Assembly (NCBI GenBank): GCA_000349905.1
Contig: KB722741.1
Location: 1,034,089 to 1,098,088, forward strand
Length of the DNA: 64,000 bases
Direction of reading: 5' to 3'
Origin: Volvariella volvacea V23
Taxonomy: Eukaryota > Basidiomycota > Agaricomycetes > Agaricales > Pluteaceae
Part shown: positions 54,574 to 64,000 of the stretch, piece by piece
How the letters are laid out: each line of letters opens with the position of its first letter
Numbering within the stretch: position 1 is the stretch's first letter
The notes under the pieces: generated by a model
What the model was told of the DNA's origin: nothing
Databases searched by the model: none
The model's input: the letters and a program-made list of their open reading frames with translations, nothing else
Position numbers and translations under genes: made by a program

Positions 54574-56525
54574 TCAAGAGTCCCAAATAGCACCGAAAGC
54601 GGGTACGCCTCTACTCATCAACCCATAAACCACCTTATACGTCAGCTTCGGGTTGGAAATGATCACAACTGCCTCAGCGTCAAAGTCCTTGTACATTTTG
54701 TAGGCCAACTTGACCATATCGGGTTTGCCATGTTTTCGTGTGTCTACGGAGGAAGGGAGCGTCAATTTCACATGTAAAATGCATGCAAGAAGAACCACCA
54801 ACTTACCATAAATTACCGTATCCGGAGCAGCATTCAAAATCGTATCCACGAGTTTATCCCCAAACGTCTTTCTCACATCCGGGGAAGTCCACAACAACCT
54901 ATACTCGGCCTTCTTCGCCAACACATGTGGAGCGAATGGCCCGATACCGCTGCCCGTGGCAACAAAGATCAACCTCCTGAACATGGGCACAAGCCTCAAA
55001 ACACCGAATGTAGGAACGCCGCGAACCCAGATTTCGGAGGGAGGCTGAGTGATTTGTTTCGTGGTCCAATCACCGGCTTTGGAGACGACCATTGAGAATC
55101 CTTTCTTTCCGGGCTCGCGGATGGTGGCGAAGCTGTGCCATTCGGTGAGAGGTGCTTCGGAAACGCGGACGAAGCTGCCGGGATAGGGTGTTGCTGATGG
55201 ATTGATATAAGTGGAAGTCGCTAAAATCGTGGAATGATAAAGACTTACCATAGTCGAAGTAGAGTCGTACGGCGTGATCTGACAAAACTTCTGAACGGAC
55301 AGGAACCTTACGGAGTCTTGTCCAAGGAAGGATGATAGACCCTAAACACCCGATTGAATGGGGGTGTGAAAAAAAGTTGACGTTTGATAAGCGGGGCTGG
55401 TAGATCTCCAAGCGGCGTTATGTCATACCTGTCAAAATTGCTACCAGCCAGAATGCAACTGAATTTACCAAGGCAATGCCCAATTTTTGATCTGGTTCTT
55501 TGTAGTCATTCGTCAGGAGGACGACCTAGTTTGTGAAGCTCAGTCAGTAAAATGATCGGACAAAGTAGCTCCAAAGGACGCTTACATGTGCCCAGACGAG
55601 TGCTACAGCAGTCCATCCGAGGAATCGGTGAACGCATTCAAACCCATCGTGGTGGCGACTCCTGAAAGCAGGGTAGGCAAAAATAACTATTCCCACTAGC
55701 AATGTCAAGATGCAGTAACTAATGACAAGGGTTGGGATTGAAATCTAAATTGAAGAGAAGTTCAGCGGAAAAGATTTTACCCGTTATACTGCAGATCCTA
55801 ACCTTTTCTTTTCTGATGAACTCCCTCGTGGCTTGGGCAGTGAACAAGACGAGCCAGATGACACCGGATGTAGCTGCTCCAGAGTGAATCCCACCGATAG
55901 AGTACACCCTCGCGGCAATTCTTCGAATCCAAAGTGGCCACCTATTAATAGTGGTCAGTACAAATGCTCGGGTTGACCTAGGATACTGGAAAGGGGAGTC
56001 GGCAAAGGTAACTCACGATTTTGGAACAGAGCAAAACACGTTGAAGAACGCGTTAATGACATGGTCTTGGCGCATAAGAACGGCGGCAAACAAATTGGCC
56101 ACGACAATCAACGCGAGTTCTGCCGCGTTGGCGCCAGTGACGGCGACCCAGATGAAGACGCCCATGTTCGTCGCAAAGACGATGCCGAATAGTCTCCTAT
56201 ACAAGGAGAAAATCTGGTGGCGGATATTGCGCATCCATTTTCCCTGAGTCTTCTCTGGTAGTTCCTCTTCAAGGTAGCCTGACCAGTAGTTTTCGTGGGA
56301 CACGGATGTAGACTCGGACTTGAGATCCTTAGCCTCCTTGGAAATGTCGGTGATGGTAGGCGACTGGGAGTGGTGGATGTTGGATTGGGAGGATTTGGAT
56401 GACAAGGAGCCCGAGCCCGACGCAGTATCGCTGTTGGAACGTTGAGCTGCATGAACAGCAGGAGGGATGGAGGCGGGAAGAGAGGGTACGACGAAGTTAT
56501 TTGCCTGGGATTCCATATCCTGCAT
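54574..56525 (-). CDS. tmpA: TmpA-like membrane flavin oxidoreductase
   Basis: A multi-exon gene from ATG 56525 (MQDMESQANN). A polar Ser-rich N-terminus precedes membrane segments: LFGIVFATNMGVFIWVAV, ALIVVANLFAAVLM, GAATSGVIWLVLFTAQA, PTLVISYCILTLLVGIVIF, FLGWTAVALVWAHVVLL and SVAFWLVAILTGSII. A ferredoxin-reductase-type FAD/NAD part follows, with GSFVRVSEAPLTEWHSFATI (FAD-binding region), WVRGVPTFG, FVATGSGIGPFAPHV (nucleotide loop), YRLLWTSPDVRKTFG and the C-terminal block VVYGLMSRGVPAFGAIWDS. This matches the fungal TmpA family (named for an Aspergillus nidulans sporulation gene) and the reductase-like end of some NRPS-like enzymes; here no adenylation domain is present. Electron acceptor and role in this fungus are unknown. 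Confidence 0.82.
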
Positions 56526-57645
56526 GTTGAGCAAACTCAAGGTTGGCGTTGACCACACAGAGAAATCTTGGTTGCAAAATTTGCAGCCTTTATAAGTGCA
56601 AGATTGCGTTGACTGCTTTCCCCATTTCGTCTTGGAATAACACGGTTCCGAATTCTACCACTCATGCATGCATCTCAAGCACAAGAAAAGATAGAAGACC
56701 GAGAAAGCACCGCGAGTACGGATAGGGCACAGCTGCACTTGACTGAGACTTGATGATTCACTTGTGTATACCCATTATGCTGGAGTGCGATCGCAACATG
56801 CATTGTTAGATCTTTTTTCTCACTGCCGATAATGATTGACATACGGGGAGACCTTGTGCTTATCAGCAGACAAGCCATGAGGATAAGCAATGATTTTCGC
56901 ACTTTAAGACGCCAAGCGAGCCGGGTTGGTGATAAAATTATCACAGAACCATCCCCGTACGCGTCCTGTACCGAATGTCGTGATAGATAGCCTGGAACAA
57001 CTAGAACGCACACGAAATCCATAGATGTGGATAGACCCAAAATAGACCCCGCAAAGCAGCTAAAAGTAGAAACAGGAAAAGTGATAGCAAGGTAATAAGG
57101 CAGCGCCATTGACGTGTTCATGTGGAAAAAGCTCGTAGGAAGGCCAAAGGGGGATTCAATTATGATCGGCAGGTCTTGAACAAATCATAACGTGGTAACG
57201 GACAGACTTGGAGCGCATCGCTTCCACCTTGTCGGAGCCGAGGCCATCTGGAGCGTGCCGGCCACAATTGTCGCAAAAGCACAGGACGATGTCTTTGACA
57301 TATCAGACTGATGCAGGCAGGGCATCGCAAGCCCGAAAGAGGGCGCCGCATCAGTTAATCTGTCCAGCTTTCAAGATATGCCGACGCATGTGCAAATCCT
57401 CTCAGCTGGATGCCGGGCTGGAGATAACGCACATGCGAGCCCGTCAGGATAGACAGATAGACGGTGAGCCGTCGTTGGTTATCAGATAGGAGGGCTGCAC
57501 GAGCTTGATTCGACGAACATGAAGGGAAAGGATGTGGGTGTTGCCAAGATCACGCAGATCACGCAAATGAAGGCGGGTTGGCTCACGTGTCACGATGTGA
57601 TGCTCACGCGTCACATTGCCGGTCTGTCACACTTTGACCGATGCC
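56526..57645. other. Divergent promoter region, no supported gene
   Basis: About 1.1 kb between the divergent TmpA-like and NOL8-like genes. A 148-codon minus frame (56675-57121) with hydrophobic stretches begins at an ATG but has no domain and sits where promoters are expected; it was not accepted as a gene. Confidence 0.45.
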
Positions 57646-59898
57646 ATGGACTCGACCCAAAAAATCACGAAAAGGCTGCATATCTCTGGCCTCACCCCAG
57701 CCCTCACTGCCGCAGATATCTCGCAGAGACTGTCGTCCTTTGGGACCGTCAAGGCGGTGGATGGCTTTGGACTCCTTGATGGCGTCGGGTTACCCAGAAA
57801 GTTTGGGTATGTCACCCTAGAGACAACAAGTTCCCAGCTGGCACGATGTGAGTGGGCACAGGCACTCCGCAAGCGGTGCGACACGTCGTACTGTTGGCTT
57901 ATGTAGATTATGCGTAAAAGGCTTGAACCTACTCAGTGGATCGACGTGGAAAGGCGCAAAACTACGGATCGGTGAAGCAAAACCGGATTACGCCCAGCGG
58001 TCAGTCTATGGCATCACTATCTTCGGAGATAATCATCTAATTCCTCCATGATGCTCCAAATTCTTCTCATGGCTTCAGACTTGCCAAAGAACGAGCACAG
58101 GACCAAAAAGAGCAGGAGGACTCAGGCTCTGCCGAGCCTCCACAAAAACGTCAAAGGCTCTCCAAATCTCGATTCCAATTCGCTGCAACGCACGCAGCAG
58201 ATATGTCACCCGTAACTCCTGAAAACGTTCATGAGCATTCAAGATGGAATGTCACTCCTCTAGGTCGCATACTGAGACCTATGCGAATGAGACCCTTGAG
58301 ACCTCTCCCACCACTCCCGTCATCATCCTCCACATTACCCACGGGACAAGCGAACAACAAAATGGGGAAGGGACTGGGAAAGGATAAGAAGAAGAGGATG
58401 CGGGAACGCATACCTGACACCAGGGCTAGGAGACGGACCATTGATATGACCAAATGGGGGAGTACGCATCTGAAGGGTGTGTTTTTGGAGGTTGGCGTAT
58501 CAACAGGTCTATCAGGCGTATCTGGGGTTGAATCTGGATCGAAGGAGGAGACCAAGAGAGATATGACGAACACGGTCATCAAGAGCAGGCTTGTCAACAC
58601 TATCGCGGCTGAGTCAGTTCATCCTAATCGCACGGAGGAGGCTTATCTACAGGAGGAGGTTGAAAGTAGTGGAGACGAATCGCAGAATCTTCAACGCGAG
58701 CTATCATCGCCCCTGGTTCCAAAGAATAAACCCTTAGAAGAACCAAAATCGGCTCCGATCGCCTCGATACCTAGACCCACTGGGACTAGCAACGAGATAG
58801 ACCTCACAAACGAGAAGTCGGCTACATTAGGTTTGCTTGCGTCCATCTTCGGAAATGAAGACGATGATTGGGGTGGTAAAGAGAGTGTGGGGTCAGACAT
58901 TGATGAGCAGGAATTATTGAAGGAGAAGCAGGGTTATCCGCGACACCGGCCAGGGGAGGAAGATAATCAAGAGATAACATACGAAGAAGTTCCTATCGCT
59001 AGCAGCGGCCCTCTGAAGCGCAAGCGAGGGGACGATCATCATCGTGAAGGCGATGATGACGAGTACCAGAAAGTGGGGCTCGGAGCTGTAGCGGGAAACG
59101 TTCCCGCATCGGAGTTGGGAGAGGATACGCCAGCACAGTCGCCAACTAGGATTGCTGAACAAACGAAAGTGCAGGCGCAGACTCAGACGCAGTCAAAAGT
59201 ACAGCCGACAAAGTTGAAAGATTTATTTGCACCGAAGGATGATAACGGTAAGGTTCTACAAGCTGTCTTAACACCGATTCTCATATGCTCCCTTTTCTTT
59301 TCGTTTAGCTGGTTTTTCACTCCTTGGCCACCTTGACCTCGACCTTGAGCTAGACGATGAATACATACCATTTGATACAACTCAAAGCGAGGTCGTAGCG
59401 AGGACCGTTGATACTCCCCAGCCCGACGAATCATCTCGTCCCAAAGGGGAAACGGAAAGGCAAATCAACACGCAGTCACAGTCACAGTCACAATCTCAAA
59501 ATACAGCTCATCGACCACAAGCCTACAATCCAATACACATCGACCCAAAACAACCTTTATTCTTCCCGCCGTCTCTTGCGGCGTCATCGTTATCGGCGTC
59601 AAATAAAGCCCAACCCAAGTACATCATCGATGTACTAAAAGATCGCGGATGGTATTGGAGTGATGAAAAGCTAGGATTTTGGAGAACTGAGACTGAGGGG
59701 GAAATCAGAAAGCGATGGGAGGAGAACAAGAGGGATTTGACGGCAGATTGGAAGAAGAGATGGAAGGAGGCGGTTAGGAGTGGACGGAGGAAGAGAGGAG
59801 GTGCTAGGTCTGGAGGGGGGAGGGGTGCTGGCGTTAGCGATGCTATGGGAGTGCGTGCTCTCGGTGGTGGTGTTGGTGAAGCCATGGAGTACGAGTGA
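57646..59898 (+). CDS. NOL8: NOL8-like nucleolar RRM protein
   Basis: Four exons: 57646-57847, 57921-57999, 58079-59247 and 59309-59898. The N-terminal RRM reads KRLHISGLTPALTAADISQR, LSSFGTVKAVDGFG, PRKFGYVTLETTSSQLARCL, NLLSGSTWKGAKLRIGEAKP. The 'W-K-G-x-x-L-x-I-x-x-A-K-P' end and the following LAKERAQDQKEQE helix are as in human NOL8. Next comes HSRWNVTPLGRILRPMRMR, matching the 'xxWxxxxFGRxLP' block of NOL8. The middle is acidic and disordered, and KLKDLFAP, GFSLLGHLDLDLELDDEYIPF and YIIDVLKDRGWYWSDEKLGFW close the protein before a basic GGGRG tail. NOL8 works in nucleolar rRNA processing; the yeast relation is distant. An ATG at 57641 lies in another frame, so 57646 is the start. Confidence 0.85.
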
Positions 59899-62007
59899 TC
59901 GTCTGGGCCCAACCGGTGTTGTAGCATCGTCCAAGTCATTGCCCGACATGTGCCCGCACCACCCCGTGCTTCACCAATACAAAAGCAGAGCTCACATCTG
60001 CCGGCCATCTAATCTGCTCAGGCTATCTATCACATTGGTCCCAGAGGCGAGGGCCCAGGCCGACGGCCATCATGTAATGCGCCAAGCCATCATGCGTCGT
60101 ACTGGCTATTGTACATGTATCTGTCTCGATGCGACAACCGATCTGTCAGTTGTCACTCGCGCAAAAAAAGTGAAAAAAATGCAATGTCCAGACCTCGTCC
60201 TATTGCAGTAAACGGGTACAGCGTACGCTGTTCGGTATTACCCTTTAGGTAGGCCCACATACAACGGGAAAATCACGTTCATCTTACCGTCGCCTATGAT
60301 ATGCCCGCTTACCTCGTGCGCATCACTAACACACCAACGCCAACACACTGCCGGCCAATGTGGAAGTGTCGAACTGTCGAAGCTGCAAGAAGCGGGTCCC
60401 TGTGCCCTGGCCATATGGTGCACTGCGGGCACTTGGAGTGCCTGTGTGGAAATGCACAGGGTCGTATGTATGTAAGCCTGTTCTTGGGCGTCACGATGAC
60501 TCCTATGTATGTATATGTCAGAGGATGCTGGTGGCACATGTTTTGCTGGTCATTGGCAGCGTATTGGCGGCGAGTCGGCAGAGATAGAGTAAGGGGCTCC
60601 GTCAGGAGTCCGAGTGTGATGGCGCGGATCATCAGCTATAATATCGGTCAGGGAATGGATGCAGCAGACGTGACTCGATGTGCTTGGTGTGGCAAGCGTC
60701 AGCTCCTGAGTGAAGGGGCAGGAGCTGGGAGAGATTACTAAGTTGGTTCGAGCTTATATAGTAAGCCTACATACCACGACAGTAGTAATCTGTCAACGAA
60801 GAAAATGTAAGCACCCTGGAGAATCACGAGCTTCGAGCCGTACGTATTCGTATACGGTCATGCAACGCTCCATGTGCTCCCAACCTGCGCATGTACGCTC
60901 TCACGGACATATTCGGAAGTCCCAGCGTGCATTTACTTACCCTATCGCGAATTTCATACGCATGCGCAGTTGTACATGCACAACACATCAACGCCACATA
61001 TACACACCTGAAGACTCTAGGCATTCAATTATCGAGTTTGATGTTGAGAGTCCTCTATATGTCGATCTCAGCTCGGTATGCCAGCCCTGCTGGTGGCGTA
61101 TGATAAGACACAGGGGTCCCCTTGTCAATGAGCCACTTCGGACGCATATACCACATACTTTACTGGGACGAGAGAGGTACACAAGTAATGCGAATTTGAA
61201 AGCGGGAGCCGATCCGACGGGACTTGCGGGATTGCCTCAAATGTTACCTGGGTGCCTGATGTGCCTCGTGGTGGCTGCAAGTCTACGACTATTGTTAGAA
61301 CTACCGCCCGAAGAGAAAATCTTACGGCTCGCCACATGGAAAGTCGTAGCTACCTACACCAAAACCGAGAATTTTTCAGCGAACGAGGTACGTACAACCA
61401 ACGTAGATCTTTCGTAACTCACTACACGTACGTGCTGCTGTCTACGGCAGTCAAAAGTGTCTTGTGCATCTCTTTTCGGAACTCGTGTGAGCAGCTCACA
61501 TGGGCATCATGTGGTCTGCAATGCACAGTCAATTCCCGTTATACCAATCATGTAAGGGTCTCAACACCGCGTCAATCCTGACGTTATCGGAACTCAATTG
61601 GATGTAAAAGACGCTTAGGGATACATGATCACCCAGTAAGGTCCAGGAAGCCACGATGGGAGTGCTAACCATCGGCACCACGAGGTGCAGTATTGTTTAA
61701 TAGTTGCCTATCTTGGGTTCTTGTTCAGCTCTGTTGGGAGGTGTTGGAGCATGTGGGGTTGCCTGGGGCGAACAAGAATTTAAACTTTGTGCTGCGATGG
61801 TCATTTTGAGGTATGAATTTACTGTAAGAGGTTAGGAGGCATGAGAAGCAATCGTATGGCGACTCGTGCTATAAAGTACGGTGGAGCTCGAGTTTGGCTG
61901 ATGCAGAAACTCATCCCTTCTCGTCGGTCTCCCGTCCAGCCCCCCATACCCTCCACTTCTCTGAGAGTTGTCCTCCTAGGTGTCACTCCCATATCGTATA
62001 CAACAGG
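59899..62007. other. Intergenic, no supported gene
   Basis: About 2.1 kb. A long open frame (60710-61417 plus, 235 codons) opens on GTG, has no early ATG, domain or introns, and its amino-acid make-up looks random. Other frames are shorter. Nothing is called. Confidence 0.45.
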
Positions 62008-62878
62008 ATGACTCAGGTGATGAACCCCCTCAGAACAGCTTGTCTTGTAGCTTTGGTGTGGAGTTGGTGTTGGGCTGTGATTGCTGCATGCGTAGGTACG
62101 TTGATTCGGACCATAAACCGAAGGAGTCATCACTTTGACGTATTGGCCTAGTTGTATGAACGCTAACCGTCGATGTCGTTGCAGGACTGAACGCCCTCAT
62201 TAAATCAAACCAAGACAAGACTCACATCAAGTCTGTGGTTCCGTCACCTGGTGTGGCAACTATCAATACCGATGGTGAGCTTCCATACCTCCCACATATG
62301 CCGAGAAAATTTACTTACATCCCCTGAAGACGTGCTACACTCCGGCATCGTGCTAACAGCGGTCAATGCTTTCATCGGCGTCCTCCTGTTCCTTTTTGCA
62401 TCCCTCTCCCTCCTCCCCCGGACCCAGTCCCTCATCAACAAGACCCTACATTACCAATCATATATCCTTTTCTTCTGCTCTGCTTGGGTCTTCGCAACCC
62501 TGATAGCATTCACACACTTCTTCCAAACGGGTAGTGCACAAGTGAGGATCTTTATTGGGAGAACAGAGTTGTCCCAAGAGGTAATACAAGGAATGGCCGC
62601 TCGACTCGGGATTACGAACGTTTACCGACACATTGACTATCGTGAGTACCACCCCTTTTGTTGAGGCTAGATTCAGATAGCTGACGTCGCCTCGTTGCTT
62701 TTATCGCCTTATAGTGAGGCTCGTCGCCGTGCTCCCATGGCTTAGTCTGCTGTTCACAGTCATAACAGCAGTCATCCTATTAACGGCTTCGAAGAAGGTT
62801 GAATACCGCGCTTCGAATACTGCTCCAAGGGATCCAAAGGATGATTTACGATCAGAAACCGAGAAACTGGAGGCTTGA
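62008..62878 (+). CDS. Four-TM membrane protein, unknown function
   Basis: Four exons: 62008-62095, 62185-62274, 62330-62641 and 62715-62878, about 217 residues. Four hydrophobic helices are seen: ACLVALVWSWCWAVIAACVG, IVLTAVNAFIGVLLFLFASL, SYILFFCSAWVFATLIAFTH and LVAVLPWLSLLFTVITAVIL. A polar loop with GRTELSQEVIQGMAARLGIT lies between helices 3 and 4, and the tail is charged (DLRSETEKLEA). The topology resembles the many small tetraspan proteins of mushroom genomes, which have no assigned role. No catalytic or transporter motif is visible. All splice junctions keep the frame with consensus GT-AG ends, so the gene model is firm even though the function is not. Confidence 0.8.
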
Positions 62879-64000
62879 TCCACTGTCGTATTCTTCCCTC
62901 GACGCTTGTGTTGGTTTAGTTCCTGAACAAGATTCAGTTAAGATTCAGTAGTTAGCGATGTACAAGTTTTGACAGAACGAGCTTGTCTGTTTTCAGTAAT
63001 GCAACACCGGTTAACTTCAGCAGCGTTAATACCTCAACTGAGTCTGAGAAAGGCGTTGATTGGCGAAAGTACGCGGGTTCCGTATTTTAAATCATTACAA
63101 ATAGCACTCCATGCAATGTAACCCGTCGCCATTGGATCGTCTACAGCAATGGTAGCAGCATGAAATGTAGTTGCTACTCACATTGGTGCCCAGAGTAGCA
63201 GCGAACGACGTCTGGACATTGCTGTGGGGATTCAATTAGAGTAGAAGTGGACTAGGAGTGGTTGATGTCACAAACCTTTTGATGAACTTTTTTCTTCACC
63301 CCGGTAGACGACGGACTCAGACTCATATGCTAGAAACAGAGCTATGTTGCCTAGCAACTACTAGATAGAGGACATTCAGATTGTATTATATCTACGAGCG
63401 AGCTTTATGCATCGGATTGAACGAAAAGGAAAGGAAGAACCTGCTTCCTGTTTGACCTTTTGGACTACAGCAATTTCGTTAGCTATTATAGTAAGACGAG
63501 TTGGATTTTTAGCTCCAACCCCAACTCTGGCACAAATAGCATCGGGTATTGCGATGGCGTAACTAATAGAAGATATTGTGAGTGAGAACAGTTTGCTCAG
63601 CCGTAGAGAGACGAATGGGATGTTATTTAGGGATGAGGACACGACGAGTGAAACTGGGCGTATGCACGAGTACTCGGGGTTTTTCATCCGCCTTCAAGTT
63701 TTTTTTTTTTTGGGATCTATTCGGCTAGCCAGGCCAGGGATGTGGCAAAAGCACGGTCCCCGCCAAGTACCTAGGTACATGACTCGGATACATCTCACCT
63801 AACTAAAGGCAGTCCGTAAAGCTAAATAAATAGTAGTCCATGTCCGACGCCTAACTAAAGGTAGCAAACATGTCTATAAGGGAGAGCGGTCCGCCTTCAA
63901 GTTGATTCTGAGAGCAACAATCCCGTCTTCTGTACATTGGTCCTGAGAAATGGAACCAATGAATTTTGTGATGCATGCGCAAAGTAGCCACGCACTCAAA
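62879..64000. other. Right-end intergenic with short direct repeats
   Basis: About 1.1 kb with no supported gene. It includes a 13-base T run at 63699-63711, a 14-bp direct repeat (tccgccttcaagtt at 63687 and 63890) and a 12-bp repeat (cctaactaaagg at 63798 and 63850). Confidence 0.5.

Noticed and set aside
56675..57121. 148-codon minus frame with hydrophobic stretches
   Set aside because: It begins with ATG but sits in the divergent promoter region and shows no family features or splice sites; possible but unsupported.
60710..61417. 235-codon plus-strand frame
   Set aside because: It opens on GTG with no early ATG, has no introns where neighbours have several, no domain, and an unstructured composition; its length alone is not enough.
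1..64000. tRNA, rRNA, CRISPR, LTR or DNA transposon with terminal repeats
   Set aside because: No cloverleaf with A/B boxes, no rRNA-like stretch, no regularly spaced repeats and no long terminal repeats were recognised by eye; tRNAscan-SE and RepeatMasker would be needed to be sure.

Overview
The window comes from a filamentous basidiomycete, most likely an Agaricomycete (mushroom-forming fungus). Genes are split by many short introns of about 50-60 nt with GT-AG ends. The protein families also fit: an SRPK-type kinase, F-box/LRR proteins carrying the N-terminal 'IDEEIxxLExxIxQLRRRRN' helix common in mushroom genomes, a type-3 copper tyrosinase, a cupredoxin and a TmpA-like flavoprotein. There are no bacterial-style operons, and I saw no tRNA, rRNA or CRISPR array.

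Layout. 0-5 kb holds the 5' end of a secreted cupredoxin (runs off the left edge), an SRPK-like kinase and the TFIID subunit TAF11. 5.6-12 kb holds three tandem, same-strand paralogs (A, B, C) of a family of about 400 residues that I cannot assign; a 100-N assembly gap lies between B and C. 13.4-23.2 kb is an F-box/LRR cluster in birth-and-death evolution: two intact genes, one full-length copy stopped by a single TAG where paralogs have Trp, one copy broken by an exact 20-bp tandem duplication, and two N-terminal relics. 23.8-27.9 kb is an ERMP1/Pff1-like M28 membrane metallopeptidase. 28-30 kb is non-coding with a diverged tandem duplication of about 340 bp. 30-33.1 kb holds a complete tyrosinase followed by a second small gene that encodes only the tyrosinase C-terminal (lid) domain.

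33.7-45 kb carries two large minus-strand genes: an RCC1-repeat protein with a C-terminal PHD finger, and a giant protein of about 2,150 residues with an RGG/proline-rich N-terminus and a C-terminal AlkB-like region that seems to lack the metal-binding residues. 47.9-53.9 kb has two nuclear pore genes side by side (Pom34-like and Nup107/Nup84). 54.6-59.9 kb has a TmpA-like membrane flavin oxidoreductase and a divergent NOL8-like RRM protein. 62-62.9 kb is a four-TM membrane protein. The rest is intergenic sequence in which I see no convincing gene.

Most intact genes are housekeeping (TFIID, nuclear pore, nucleolus, chromatin). The accessory parts are the ABC array, the F-box cluster and the tyrosinase/lid pair. 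The best candidates for something new are the stand-alone tyrosinase lid gene, the ABC family with its conserved 13-nt last exon whose splice donor overlaps an in-frame stop, the Trp-to-TAG F-box gene, and the apparently metal-less AlkB-like giant protein. All family names come from reading motifs; no database search was run.
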